Under the pieces are notes generated by a model. The model was not told the DNA's origin. It searched no databases and worked only from the letters and a program-made list of their open reading frames with translations. Source: Tribonema minus (lineage: Eukaryota > Sar > Xanthophyceae > Tribonematales > Tribonemataceae). From it: DNA of 64,000 bases. The position numbers were made by a program, and so were the translations under genes. The DNA lies in the NCBI GenBank assembly GCA_017506865.1, contig JAFCMP010000323.1, positions 868,001-932,000 of the forward strand. Direction: 5' to 3'. Below, one piece after another: positions 29,525 through 41,100 of the stretch. Within the stretch, counting starts at the first letter, position 1, and each line of letters opens with the position of its first letter.

Positions 29525-30880
29525 TCAACGCGGAGCGCTGCATGGACGGCAACGGCGGCGCACGCCATGCAGGCGGCTCGCTGCTGGACTGCGCCGCCAG
29601 CCTTGTAATTCAGCGGTGTCGCTCACCGCCACTCGCTCGCCGTCTGGCAGCGTGGGTCCGGCGGCGGCGTCCGCAGCGGCAGCAGGAGTGCCGACGCACG
29701 CGCGCGCCGCCGCCGCCAACGGAGCCACCAAGTCGATCCGCCTGCGCGCGACGCGGCGCCGCCTGAGGCGGAACTTGGCAATCACATCTGGCGCGCTGTC
29801 TATGTCCTGCTGCAGCCGCCGCTGCTCGATGCGAGCCCGGAGGCCTGCGTTCAGCCAGAGGGCGACGGGGTTGGGCTGCGGCGACCACTCCGGGTACCAG
29901 TACACCCAGGCGGGAGTCCTGCACTGCCGGTGCAACAGCGGCAGGTGCTCCACGATGAAGCTGCTGCACTCCCGTAGGTGGGCCCACTGAGCACGCTGCT
30001 TCCGCGCCATCGCGGCGTGCTCCTCCCGCGACATGGGCACGCGCTGCAGGCCGCCTCCGAGGCGGCGCAGTCGCTTGCAGCGGCTCGTGATTTCAACGGT
30101 TGACTGCTGTAGGCCCTGCTCCAGGAATCGAAAGAGGCAGCCGCTGAGATCGTGCGCCTGGCGAGCCAAGTGGTGGACGAGCTGGACCAGCTCTATGACG
30201 GTGGACTCCCTGTTGGGCGCGTCAGCCGCCAGCGCCCGCACCTCGCTCATGCAGCCCTCCAACACCTCTATCTCCGCGTCCAGGGCGTCGAAAAGCCCCT
30301 GCAGCAGCTGGCGGCGCCCGTTGCACGCGCTGTCGTCCCATGGTAGGACGTCGACGCCACGGAAGCACTCCAACGTCGTCTGGTACTCGGACGGCCACTC
30401 ATCGACTGTGCGAAGGTGGGCTTCCGTAGCCTCCCAGATCGCGTCCAGTTCGCCGAGGGGTAGGCTGATCGGCTGCGTCCGCAGAAAGTGGCACAGTTAG
30501 AGGTGCATGTCCATGCATGTGGCCACGATCCGTTCTCCACCGGCCAGCAACGTCGCCGCCCTCTGCTGCCTGTCTGCGTGCCGCACAGCTTTCGCACAGC
30601 TCTCGCCGTCGTAGTCGCCGTTGTCGTCGCACCGCAACGACCGCAGCTCCCTCATGATGCTGTCTGCCATCTCCTGGTGGATGACGAATCGCTGAAACAC
30701 GAGCTGCACCCATTCAGCATCGGCTGCGGTCAGCGCCCACGCTGTCTCCCGGGTGCTGGCTTTGGTCAGTTGCCCTTCCTGCTTGTGCTTCCTGCGGCAG
30801 CGTCTTGCGCGGCGGGGAGCGTACCAGGCTGCGCCTAGTAGGCAAGCTGCTGTGCCCAGCAGCACCGCCTTTGCAATCAT
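29525..30880 (-). CDS. membrane-anchored protein of unknown function, two exons
   Basis: ATG at 30880, TGA at 29525. The single frame is interrupted only by a TAA at 30497-30499. That TAA lies in a 54-nt GT-AG interval (30526-30473) with CTCTAAC, a good branch-point match, and a CAG end. Removing it joins exon 30880-30527 (118 codons) to exon 30472-29525 in phase, giving about 433 residues. The N-terminus has a hydrophobic segment (AVLLGTAACLLGAAWY) followed by an Arg-rich stretch, as in a signal anchor. The middle is helical and charged, the C-terminus Arg/Ala-rich. No family recognised. If the interval is not spliced, the gene would encode two frames and be a pseudogene. It shares a 194-bp divergent promoter region with the ankyrin gene. 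Confidence 0.55.
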
Positions 30881-31074
30881 GGTTTTACCGCTACGATACC
30901 GTTCTTGCTCTCTGATCTTCTCCTCAAACGGGAGACGTTACTTTTCAGTTTCATATACCCTAGATCATCATCACCACACTAGCACACAGCACTTTTAAGC
31001 TAACACACAGTGCACCACACAGCAGCGAAAGGACTACAGTATCAAGCAGGATCAGGAAGGATCAGGCAGGAGAG
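30881..31074. promoter_or_regulatory. divergent promoter interval
   Basis: Only 194 bp separate the minus-strand ATG at 30880 from the plus-strand ATG at 31075. Both genes must be transcribed from this interval or from within neighbouring transcripts. It contains a short direct repeat ATCAGGAAGG/ATCAGGCAGG near 31050-31070. No TATA box seen. Confidence 0.5.
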
Positions 31075-32915
31075 ATGATGCCCGCGGCTGGGCCACTCGG
31101 TAAGAGGCGAACTGCATTGCCAACTTCAACCCAACTTCACTAGCGAGCATGTGCTTGCCTGCGACTCACCTTTTGAAGCCTTATGGAAGGTAGCAGGCAC
31201 GCACAACATCTGCGCGACTGCTCCTGCATTGCTCCTCCGCTTTCGCCAGCAAATGCTGCCCAGTCATTAGTCACCATGGTGTAGCATGGCCGCAACTGAG
31301 GTCCTTGCGTGCACCATGCATTAATGTAATGTGAGAATGTGTTGCATGACATAAGCATGCTGCTGAGACGGAGATCTTGGGCGCTTCTCATGGCGATGCC
31401 GCTGCCGCCAACGACTCGCTTGCTCGCACGATGAAGTCACGATGAAGTCAAGTACCTGATGTGGGCCCCTGCTGTGACATGTCCATGCAGGTGCTGACGC
31501 GTCTGATTCGGACGGGCAGCTGGTGGCGGCCTCGCCAGTCAGCTGCTCAGGGTGCTGCGGCCTTCGCAATGCCGTGCTTGCCAGCGACGCCGACAGCATC
31601 AAATCGCTGCTGGGCACCCAACTGACATGCGTCGACAGCAAAGGCTACACACCGCTGATGCAAGCCTGTCGCGCCGGAGTGCGTCAACGCACTGCTTCAG
31701 CAGCCTGCCTTCATACACAAGCAGGTCACGGCCATCACCAGCTACGGCACCACTGCGCTCATGCTGGCCGCCATAAACGGCCACGTCGACTGCGTCAACG
31801 CTCTACGGCAGCACGACACCGCCGTCCTTCTGCATGCACGTGACAGCAATGGCGGCATAGCGCTAATGTACGCTGCTGCCAAAGGCCACGTCCGCTGCGT
31901 GGCTGCGCTGCTTCAGCATGACGTGTCCGTCCAGCTGAACGCCCGCAACAGCGCAGGCTGCACAGCGCTGATGCACGCTGCACACCACGGTCGTGTGGCC
32001 TGCGTCCATGCCCTGCTTCAGCATGACGTGGCCTTCCAGCTGAACGCCCGTGACAACGACGGCGGCACAGCGCTGATGCATGCTGCACGCAAAGACCATG
32101 TGGACTGCGTCAATGCCCTGCTTCGACATGACGCGTCCGCCCAGCTCAACGCCCGTGATAGCGCAGGCGGCACAGCGCTGATGCTTGCTGCTGCCGGTGG
32201 CCATGCCGACTGCATCAATACCCTGCTCCAGCAAGATGCGTCCGCCCAGCTCAACGCTCGTGATAGCGCGGGCGTCACAGCGCTGATGGTCGCTGCACTC
32301 TACGGAATTGCCGACTGCATCGAGGGGCTCCTTCAGCGAGATGCGTCCATCCAGCTCGCAGCAGTTCCCTCCCACGGCTTCACAGCGCTGATGGTCGCCA
32401 CAATCAACAGTCATGTCGACTGCATCAGGGCGCTGCTGCGCCGAGACGTCCCCGTGCAGCTGAAAGCCCACGACGGCACTGGCTGCACGCCGCTAATGTT
32501 TGCTGCTCTCTACGGCAAGGTTGACTGCATCAGAGCGCTGCTTCGGCGAGACGCGTCCGACCAGCTGAACGCCCGGGATGGCAAAGGCTGCACAGCGATG
32601 ATGTACGCCGCGATCGGTGGCGATGCTGGCAGCATCGAGGCGCTACTTCAGCAAGACGCCTCCATACAGCTGGCGGCCTCAAGTCAAAACGGACTAACGC
32701 CTCTTCACGTTGCGGCAAAGAGGGGTCACAGGGATGCCGTTGGGGCATTTCTGACTGCAGGCGCTGATCCTTATGCAGTCACGGACAAGGCGGAACAAGT
32801 GTTTGTCGGCGACATCATAGCGGACGTGTGTCAGGAGGCCCGCATGCAGCATGCGCTGCAAAGTGCGATAGTGGACTTTGCCGGGCACGCGCTTGCGCGC
32901 AGGGCAGTGCCCTGA
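31075..32915 (+). pseudogene. ankyrin-repeat protein with a frameshifting deletion
   Basis: A mini first exon (31075-31099, ATG ATG start, donor GTAAGA) joins in phase to exon 31491-32915 (acceptor CATGCAG, TGA stop). The protein is almost entirely ankyrin repeats of about 33-34 residues, about eleven in all, with repeated cores such as GGTALMLAAAGGHADCI and LLQ(H/Q)D. Ankyrin repeats mediate protein contacts. At 31673-31680 the frame shifts within a repeat: the usual G-H-V-D-C segment is replaced by GG-AG-TGC, as if about 8 nt were lost. From 31681 the correct frame continues uninterrupted to the stop. Either the gene is a recent pseudogene, the read has an error, or translation starts at the ATG at 31761. 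The near-identical repeats suggest internal duplication. Confidence 0.7.
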
Positions 32916-35122
32916 GCGCGAAAAGCCGCTGATAACTATGGACTCTTGTAAAGACGTAATGCCAGTTTGTTTGCTCAGTTAAGCTGCTGCCGTTGTTCTG
33001 ATGCGATGTCGTATGTGTCTCCGCTCGTTCGCTGATACTGCCATCCTTGCCATGCGATGGCAATGCATACGTCGAAGTATACGCTATGCAAAATGCTTAG
33101 CTGTGTGTCTCTGCTGCGCACTGTCAATCAACTGAAGACGCAAGCCAGAGGTCGCTTTGTGGACAACAGCGACATCTACATACAGCGCTTTGACATGTCC
33201 AACAGAGCTGTCTGCCTGTGGTCTTGCAGACGCCTAAAATGGTAACACGCAAGTCCTGAATCAGCAGAGATCTCGAGCACTATTCTGATGCATTGTTCCC
33301 GTATGTTTGTGTCCCCTCATTGGATGCAAAGTGATCAACATGTGTGCAACGAGCATGTTTGGCAGCGGTTTTTCTCACTCCAGGATACATGTGTGCACTG
33401 TGCAAGCCAGGCTGTCATGATGTATGTCATGCTGCATATGCAAGGCGCGCATGAGCCCGAGCGTGGCCAGCATGCGAGACCTGCACATGCAGCGGATTTG
33501 CCAATGAATGCTTCAAGCCTTTGTTCAACTTTATGGCGTAGAAGTCAATGCGCATTGAGACACTCCTAAGGTTTTCACAAGGCTACATGTAGATTCTGGT
33601 TGCAGCTGGACATCCACCATCTGGTCTTATTTGCACCCGTAGAGAGAATTGAAACTTCTAAAAAGTACAAAATCTAGGGGGGGGGGGGCACATGGAGGAG
33701 GACGTAGGGGAGGATCCCGAGATGCCATTTGGCGGCAGCGGCGTTTGAGTGGTTGTCGTTGAGACACTTTCAGAAGTCACACGACATGTAGATTCCGTAC
33801 AGCAGCATCAAGTTAGACCATCATCTGGGCTTTTTCGCGCCCTGAGCGAGAATCAATAAAAATTACAAAATGATAGTCAATGCGCATTTAAAAAAAAATT
33901 GAGAGTCGTTCAAATTATAACTATTTATAAATACCTGCAGATGCTGAATAGAAAGCTTGAATCACCCAGGTTTTTCGCGCCTGGAGCAGGAAAAAGTACT
34001 TGAAAGCGAGAATTGCAGGGGGGGGGGAGGACCTCTGCTCTGTGAGGGCGGCATACTTGCATGCTTCAATGAGCTGAAGCAGCTGCTAGTACATCCGTCG
34101 GCCTGACAAAGTCAGCAAAACCGTAGACGCTTTTCAATACAAATGTCATGCAAATGTAGTTGCCTTTTGAGGTGTTCTGCACCGCAGCCATGTATTCTTT
34201 TCGATGCAACTGTAACACAAATTCCGCTGCCTGCCAAGGTGTTCTGCACTGCAGCCATGACATTCTGACGCGTCTGGCGCAGCACTACTTCAAGTCTACT
34301 TGCAACATGCTGAATTTCTCAAACTCGTTTCTGCGTCGCGCAAAAGGTTCATGTGGCAAGGCTGACAGCGATGCTGAGGACCTAGCAGGCATGCTTGCCA
34401 AGCCAGCGCCACGGACAGAATAGAAGAGGTTGGAATGTATGCCATGTAGTGCCAGCCTGAGCCACTGCAGCCATCAGCGCTCAGCGACTGCACCGCCTCA
34501 TAGCACCTCTCTGAAACCCAGTTCATAGCCTTAATACCATGTAGAATGATTTGAACAAACTGGGTCGCAAGTGCAGCAATGGTGGCAAAGTTCATTGACA
34601 AAGTAGGTATGCTGGCATGACTAAATCAGCACAAGCAAGGAATGTGGTATGACAAAACCAGCACAACAACGACGCAGCAGGACTGACTCCGCACCATGGC
34701 AAGGGCAGTGCTGTGACGCCAGCTACTGATACTTCGCATTGGTATGCATGCAAAATCGCATGGCCAGTGCCAGGAAGTACCAACGTGGAGCGAATGCTGG
34801 GCTGTGTTGCAGCACCAGTGCCCAAGCTCTCCGGCCCAGCGTGGACTAGGTTGCTGCTTGTGGTGCTAATCCTAGAAACACACTGGACACCCAGCCACCT
34901 GGGGGCCTTTCAAGTTCAAGTTCAGGTCCACGAGTACCAGAATGTGCACTGCTTACAGTGGCTGTCATTGCTCTTGCCGCTGAAATCGGGCGCACGACCG
35001 CAGCGCGCCCCAAAACACACCAGAAATACACACCATTTCAAGACACGGAAGCTCGCTCACACACAAAATCAGCAGCCGCACAAAAATGTCAACGCAGCCC
35101 ATGGATACTGATCACAGAATGA
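32916..35122. other. intergenic region between convergent genes
   Basis: The ankyrin gene (plus) and the coiled-coil gene (minus) end towards each other here. Contents: a G-run at 33677-33689, the dispersed 45-bp repeat 33820-33865, its weak relative near 33966-34005, and a two-unit duplication at about 34165-34265 sharing AGGTGTTCTGCAC(C/T)GCAGCC. Short ORFs have no recognisable features. Confidence 0.5.
33820..33865 (+). repeat. second copy of the 45-bp dispersed repeat
   Basis: Matches 15964-16009 over CATCTGGGCTTTTTCGCGCC and the following CTGAGCGAGAAT-C-AATAAAAA, with a single substitution in that block. Confidence 0.6.
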
Positions 35123-38100
35123 CTATCCATAGCGCGCCGACCACTGCGGCGTGTGCCGCGGTTTCGGCTTCGATCGCGGCCTGGCGGCTGAACGTGTGGG
35201 GGTGGCACCAGTGCCGTTGACAGGAGTGCTGCCTCCGACTGGGCTGCTGTTTCTCGGGTGCGGCGGCGGCGTGGCGCACGGGGCGGGGTCGGGCACCTCG
35301 AGTATCTCGCGGCCGGTGTGCTTCTCGATGAAGCGGCGTATTCTGCGCGCACGAGCGAATGCGCGCCGCTCCGTCAGACATGCAGTAACTGACACAATTT
35401 ATAAATATATGTTCTGCTGCAGACATGCAGTGACTGACACTGTTTTATGTTGTTGATTTCTTTCAGCAGCTGTGCGCATGGGGCGGGGTCCGGCATCGCG
35501 ATGATCTCGCGGCCGGTGTGCGTCTCGATGAAGCGGCGTATCCTGCGCGCACGGGTGAATGGACGCTGCTCCGTCAGACATGCGGTAACTGATACGATAA
35601 ATATCATCTGCTGCAGACATGCGGTAATTGGCACTTATTTACATTACTTCAAAGTATTGATTTCTTTTCAGCAGCTGTGCGCACGGGGCGGGGTCTGCGA
35701 GTATCGCGCGGCGCCGGTGTGCTTCTCGAGAAAGCGGCGTATTCTCCGCGCACAAGCGGACGCGCGCCGCTGCGTCAGAGCGCTGCCGCAGACATGCAGA
35801 TTTAAACAATGCGGCATTCCTGTCTTGCATATATGTATACGCTTTTGAATCAGAGTGACGGAGCCACCACTTTGCCTGCAGCATTCGCTCATGCCGTGCA
35901 GAAAAACGGGCCATGATCCACGACGCCAAGTATTACACGCTGCCCGACAGCAAGAACCCGACAGCAAGAAGAGACACTTCCACCTCATCTCTCTATGCCC
36001 TCTTCTAATGCAAAAGGAATGATACACATGTGACAGCACCAAGTGATGCGATATCGCTGCAGTGCGCCCTCTGCGCCGCCATGCTAGTTTTCCGAGCGCA
36101 ACAACTGATGCGCATGGCAACAGCTACTGCAGCACGAAACGCTACCAACACTTTGAAGTACCTTAGGTACTGCCGGCGATCTTCGTCTGCCTCCAACGCC
36201 TCCGCGCACAGCAATGCAACCTGCGGGCCGCAGCATGCATGACAAACAGCAGTGGTCACTAGACAATATTGCAATAGCAAGTTCTGCCTCGGACTTGGAC
36301 AACAGAAAAGAAACTACATTTTCGGCAAGTTTGGCGCAAAATTAGGGAACAGCCAAGGGTCACTTCAAAGAGGGAAGCAAGCGGAAAAGGCCCACAATAC
36401 TGTGCGCCGCACGGTTGGTGACTCAGACTCTGAGTCAGATTGCTCCAACAACAAGGACTGTCGCTTGCACGCCTGCATCGCCAGTAGCAATGCGATGCAG
36501 ACAACACCTGAGCAAGGCTGCTGCTGCATCGTCTGAACGCCATGTGCGCAAGAGCACCAACTTCAATTTCAGGGACACCATTGCCCGCCGATCTGCCCTT
36601 GCAATTTGCATACTTCTCAGAGTATACAATCCTGCTGGAAGCACTTCAAAAAACATATAGAGGATGACATGTAGACACATATGTAGACATTTACCTGGCG
36701 CTCAGCAGCGTCGCGCGCTTGCTCGGCGAGCGTGCGCGCAGCGCGCTCCGCGGCCAGGTGACGCTCCAACTGATCCGTAACTGCCGCGTGCCGCGCATCC
36801 TCCAGACGCAGCTCCACGAGCTCACGCTCGATGGCCCTCAGGCGGCTGCGGCACGGAGTTTGACGTCATCCAATGCGAGGGCATGCATGTAGGTAATGTA
36901 ATGCGCAGAACGCGATGCGCCACGCGCGCGCAGTGCAATGTAGTGCGCAGTCGCCGTGCGTGCGCAAGTGCAATGTTTAATGCGCAGTCGCCACGCGCGC
37001 GCAGGTCTAATGTACCGCGTAGTCGATATGCGTGCGCAAGCGTCAGAGGGGCTGATGCGATGGATAGGGCTGCGTTTCGGCGTGCGCGCGACGAGCGTTG
37101 CTGCACGTCATCACGCAATGCGAGGGCACGTGGGTAGGTGTAATGAGCAGTCGACGCTCGTGCGCAAGTGTCAGATGGGCGGGTGCGATGGGGCGACAGT
37201 TGGTGTGCGTGGGGTGAGCGCTGCTGCGGGGCGCGGTGGGCGCGCGGCCACGTCGTGCGCGCGGCCACGTCGTGCGAATCGCGGGGGCGCAGCCGCTGCG
37301 CATGGATGGCGTCACACGCCGCACATGTGGGGCAGGCAGGTATCCGGACGATGATAGACTTCCGCATTGGCGGGTGGGCGGCGGTCGGACACGAAGATGC
37401 ACTGACGTGGTCCCGGGCCACCCTATGTATGAAACCGAGAACTGCCCTGCGGCTTCCGTATCTGGTACAGCTTGCAACCGCATAACCGTGTCCCTGCTCG
37501 TAACATTCATAAACAAGGAAACGCACGCAGCACCGCTCAACAGCACCAACCTGGAGGCGCTGGGTGGTTCGATCTGGGGCGGCCGCTGCGCTGCATCTGC
37601 GGCCGCTGCACGCCGTGCCTGCTGCCTGCCATTGAGCAAAACGGGGGAGCGAAACACGCGTTTTGGAGGCTGGTTCATCATGTGATGCGGAGGTCCGCTC
37701 CCCGCGCTGACTCCGATTGCAAGCACGGGCTGCTGCAAGGCGTTCCGCTGCGAAGCGCCTCCAACACAAGCATTTTCGGTGCCTGCGGCCAGACGTGCAG
37801 AGTGCACGCATACCATCAAAGTTCAAACCCTGCAGGAGCGTCGCCACCCCCCATCCTCATCTACGTGCGACTGAGGGCGTGACAGCGCGCGCGGCGAGTA
37901 CAAGGCAATCTTTTGCGGCAGAGTTGATGCTGACCTGACCGCAAATTGCGTCACCCTGCGACACAGAGCTGAGGGTGTGCATGATCCACACACACACAGA
38001 CGATTTCAGCAGGCCGGGCGCTGAGCCTTGTAGAGACTTAGATGCAACTCTGTTTTCCTTGCAGGGCTCCCTCCTAGGGTGCATCACGGACCACTGTTGA

Positions 38101-41100
38101 GCACTGTGACGACGTCACGATGATCCACATGCGTGAACCAGCAGCTGCCACGGGTGCTGAGCCATGTCACGCTGCTGCGCAGAGGCAAGCGGGTTGTGCA
38201 CCGCGCGCGCAGTCCCAGCAGGCTGGCTGTCGAGCCGCATGTAAGCTAAGCTTACATCAAAGTTGAACCCGCTGCACAGCGCAAAGATGCCTCGCACCGG
38301 CGTGGTATGTACGCATTACGTATGATATTAGTGGTGGAACATTCAGATTGCACAGGCCACCAGTAAGACCTTCGCTTCAGTCCACGACCTAACCCTAATT
38401 CTGGCCCTTAGAAAGGCACGCAAGGGAGCGGGGCGGAGCGCGCACCTGAGCTTGCGCCGGAGCTCCGCATTGTCGCGCCGCAGGTTCCTGAGCGCTGCCT
38501 CCAAACCCTACTTAGTAGCAGCGCATAAGCGGAGTCAGTGCTCGTTGAATGCGGGTTTAGGGTTAGGGTTAGGTCACCACCATAGGCGGGGGAATGACGC
38601 ACACAGAAGTACCTGCTTCACAGTACAACATGCATCACTTTTGTTTTGTGCAGAGTGCGGCACCATCGACACGGGCGGCGAAATGCCGTACACAGAAGTA
38701 TCCACTTCAAGAACACAAAGCGCTGCTTCCAGACCCTGTCGTGCGGCAGCGCACGAGCGGAGTCAGCGCTCGCCGAGTGCGCCGTCACCGCCACGGGCGA
38801 CACGATGACGTACGCCGCAAAACTATGTACTTCAAGAGTACAACGTACTTCAACCCCTGTGGTGTGGCAGCGCACGAGCGGAGTCAGTGCTCGGTGAATG
38901 CGGCGTCACCGCCACGGGCGGCGAAATGACGTACACCGCAAAAGTGTCTAATTCACAGTACAATGTACATCAACCCTTCTTCATGCAGAGTGCGGCGTCA
39001 CTGACACAGGCGGCGCAATGATCTACACAGAAGTATTTACTTCAAGAATACATGCGTCAATAAACGGGGACCAGACGTATGTAGAATGGGTGCTTCTGCA
39101 AGCCCCCGGAGAGGTGGGCAGGATGGCCAAATCACGCTTTGCGCTGGTAAGCATACGCAGCCAGCGGGCGTTTGGCACAGCTGCAGTAGAGGCGACATGA
39201 CGTACGCAGAAGTATCTACTTCACAGTACATACATACATGAACAATTCACACACGCGCGCGCGCGCTCACATACCCGAAAGACACAGCGACTTGTAGCAT
39301 TAGCGCTGAGGTGTCGTTTCCGGCCGTTGCGAGCGCGCGGCCATTTTCTAGGAAGCATCCGCTGCTCCGGTGCATAACCCCGAGCAGGAGCGCGCATGGT
39401 GTGCAGCAGGTTGTAAAGTCAGTGCAGCCCTAGCCGCCACCGTATTCCTACTGCAGCGGCAGCGCAAGCATGCATGCGCGCACAGGGTGCGCCAAGCGCT
39501 GCCCCTGAGGCTCTGCCTCGCGAACGACTTGACACCAGATCAACATTTCACAGGCGGCATCAGGCTCGATCGGCCTTTCGTGTGCGACAAGAAGACAGCG
39601 CCGGCATTTGGACGCCCTGATGGCCTAGCCTCTAGACATGAGGAAGGACGCCTGAGCTGCAGGCAAGTCGTAGGCAGTGCTTCATACGCGGCACGTCACC
39701 TGTGACGACTTCAACACGGGCACCTGCTGGTGAATTGCCACAAAGCGCTGCTCTGGACAACAGTCACGCTGAGGCTTTGACGAACCCGATCTCCGCGGTT
39801 GTTGACTTCAAGACATTGAGGTAAACCTGTTGGTACTTTTATGTATTTTCGCTTTGAGGGATTAAAACCTGTATGGACACCATACCGTTAACGACTGACT
39901 CCCAGCGCAACAAGGGTGGGCGCAAGCGCATCCCCGTTCCCACCCAAGCACAGCTACCACTACCGCTACCACTGCCACCACTCCTGCCACTACCACTACC
40001 ACCCTCTTCGTCTGTTGCGGAAGTCGCGATATGCCGTACACGGAAGTACCCACTTCAGAGTACACAGGTGCATGAAACATTCACACACACACGCACACGC
40101 ATCTACTTTACAATAGTACGTGCGTACATAAAACATGCAGGCGCACTTCAAGAGGGACACTCCGCCGGACTGTATACGTCGGCGCAGATCGTCCTGGAGG
40201 GAAGAAAGTCACTCAACAGGAACTCTCTGTGGGACTGACCTTCAGACATTTGCAGCTCACCTAAAACATGCCCAACGAGGGAGAAACGCACCCATACTTC
40301 AACAACGACGCTCCATGGCACGGACCTTCAGACGTCTGCGCAGGTCGTCCGCGCCGCGGCCCGTCGGCGCTTCGACGCCAATAACCGCCAGCTGCGCATT
40401 CTTCCTGTACAGGCCTGAGTTGGGATCAAGGTAAGGGTTAGGCCAGCTGCGCATTCTTCCTGTACAGGCCTGAATTAGGGTTAGTTTAGGGTTAGTCGAA
40501 GCGCGCCGACGACCGCCAGATGCGCATTCTTCCTGCGCAGGCCTGAGTCAGGGTTAAAATTAGGGTTGGGACAGCTGCGCATTCTTCCTGTACAAGCCCG
40601 GGCAATGCGCGCACGGCAATGGCGCATCATGCAAAACAAGTCCCTCAGAATTCGACGAGAGTTCACAAGGGACCTGAACAGCGGCTGTCTGCATTGGTGT
40701 AGCGAAGGGGACTGACTTTCTTGCTGGCATCTGAGTCACAAAAGACTGGACCAGGTGGCTGCCTCCTATTTGTGCCTCTGGGGATGCAGTTTGACTCACA
40801 CGAAATGCGAGCATAATGTCATGTAGAAGTACGTGGTTTGAGGAACTTGATGTGCAATGTGCCTGCCAGATCTATGCGTGCAGCCTCTCATCAGGCGACC
40901 GCCGTTCTTGTTTCGGTTGCATCAAGGTGCTTCTTGTGCAGCAGTATCAAAAGTAAATTTTATACCTACAGAATGATCAAGCTTATATTTTAGATAACAG
41001 AAGCGTCACATCACGGCTTAAAGGTAGGGTTTACTCAGATTACCGCTGTGCTCATTTCACTTCAGCAACAGTATGCTTGTATGATGGTCTCAATGAATGC

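Noticed and set aside
18407..30499. Reassignment of TAA as a sense codon, suggested by in-frame TAA at 18407-18409 and 30497-30499
   Set aside because: The second TAA is inside a plausible 54-nt intron, the first is a single case in about 2900 retrotransposon codons, and coding exons otherwise avoid TAA. A simple nonsense mutation is more likely.
35890..36009. Plus-strand terminal exon reading a plausible short peptide up to TAA
   Set aside because: No phase-compatible plus-strand exons precede it, and the surrounding repeats belong to the minus-strand gene; kept only as an unexplained frame.
39370..39705. Plus-strand ORF of 111 codons nested in an intron
   Set aside because: It has no ATG (starts at GTG), no recognisable domain and no splice partners.
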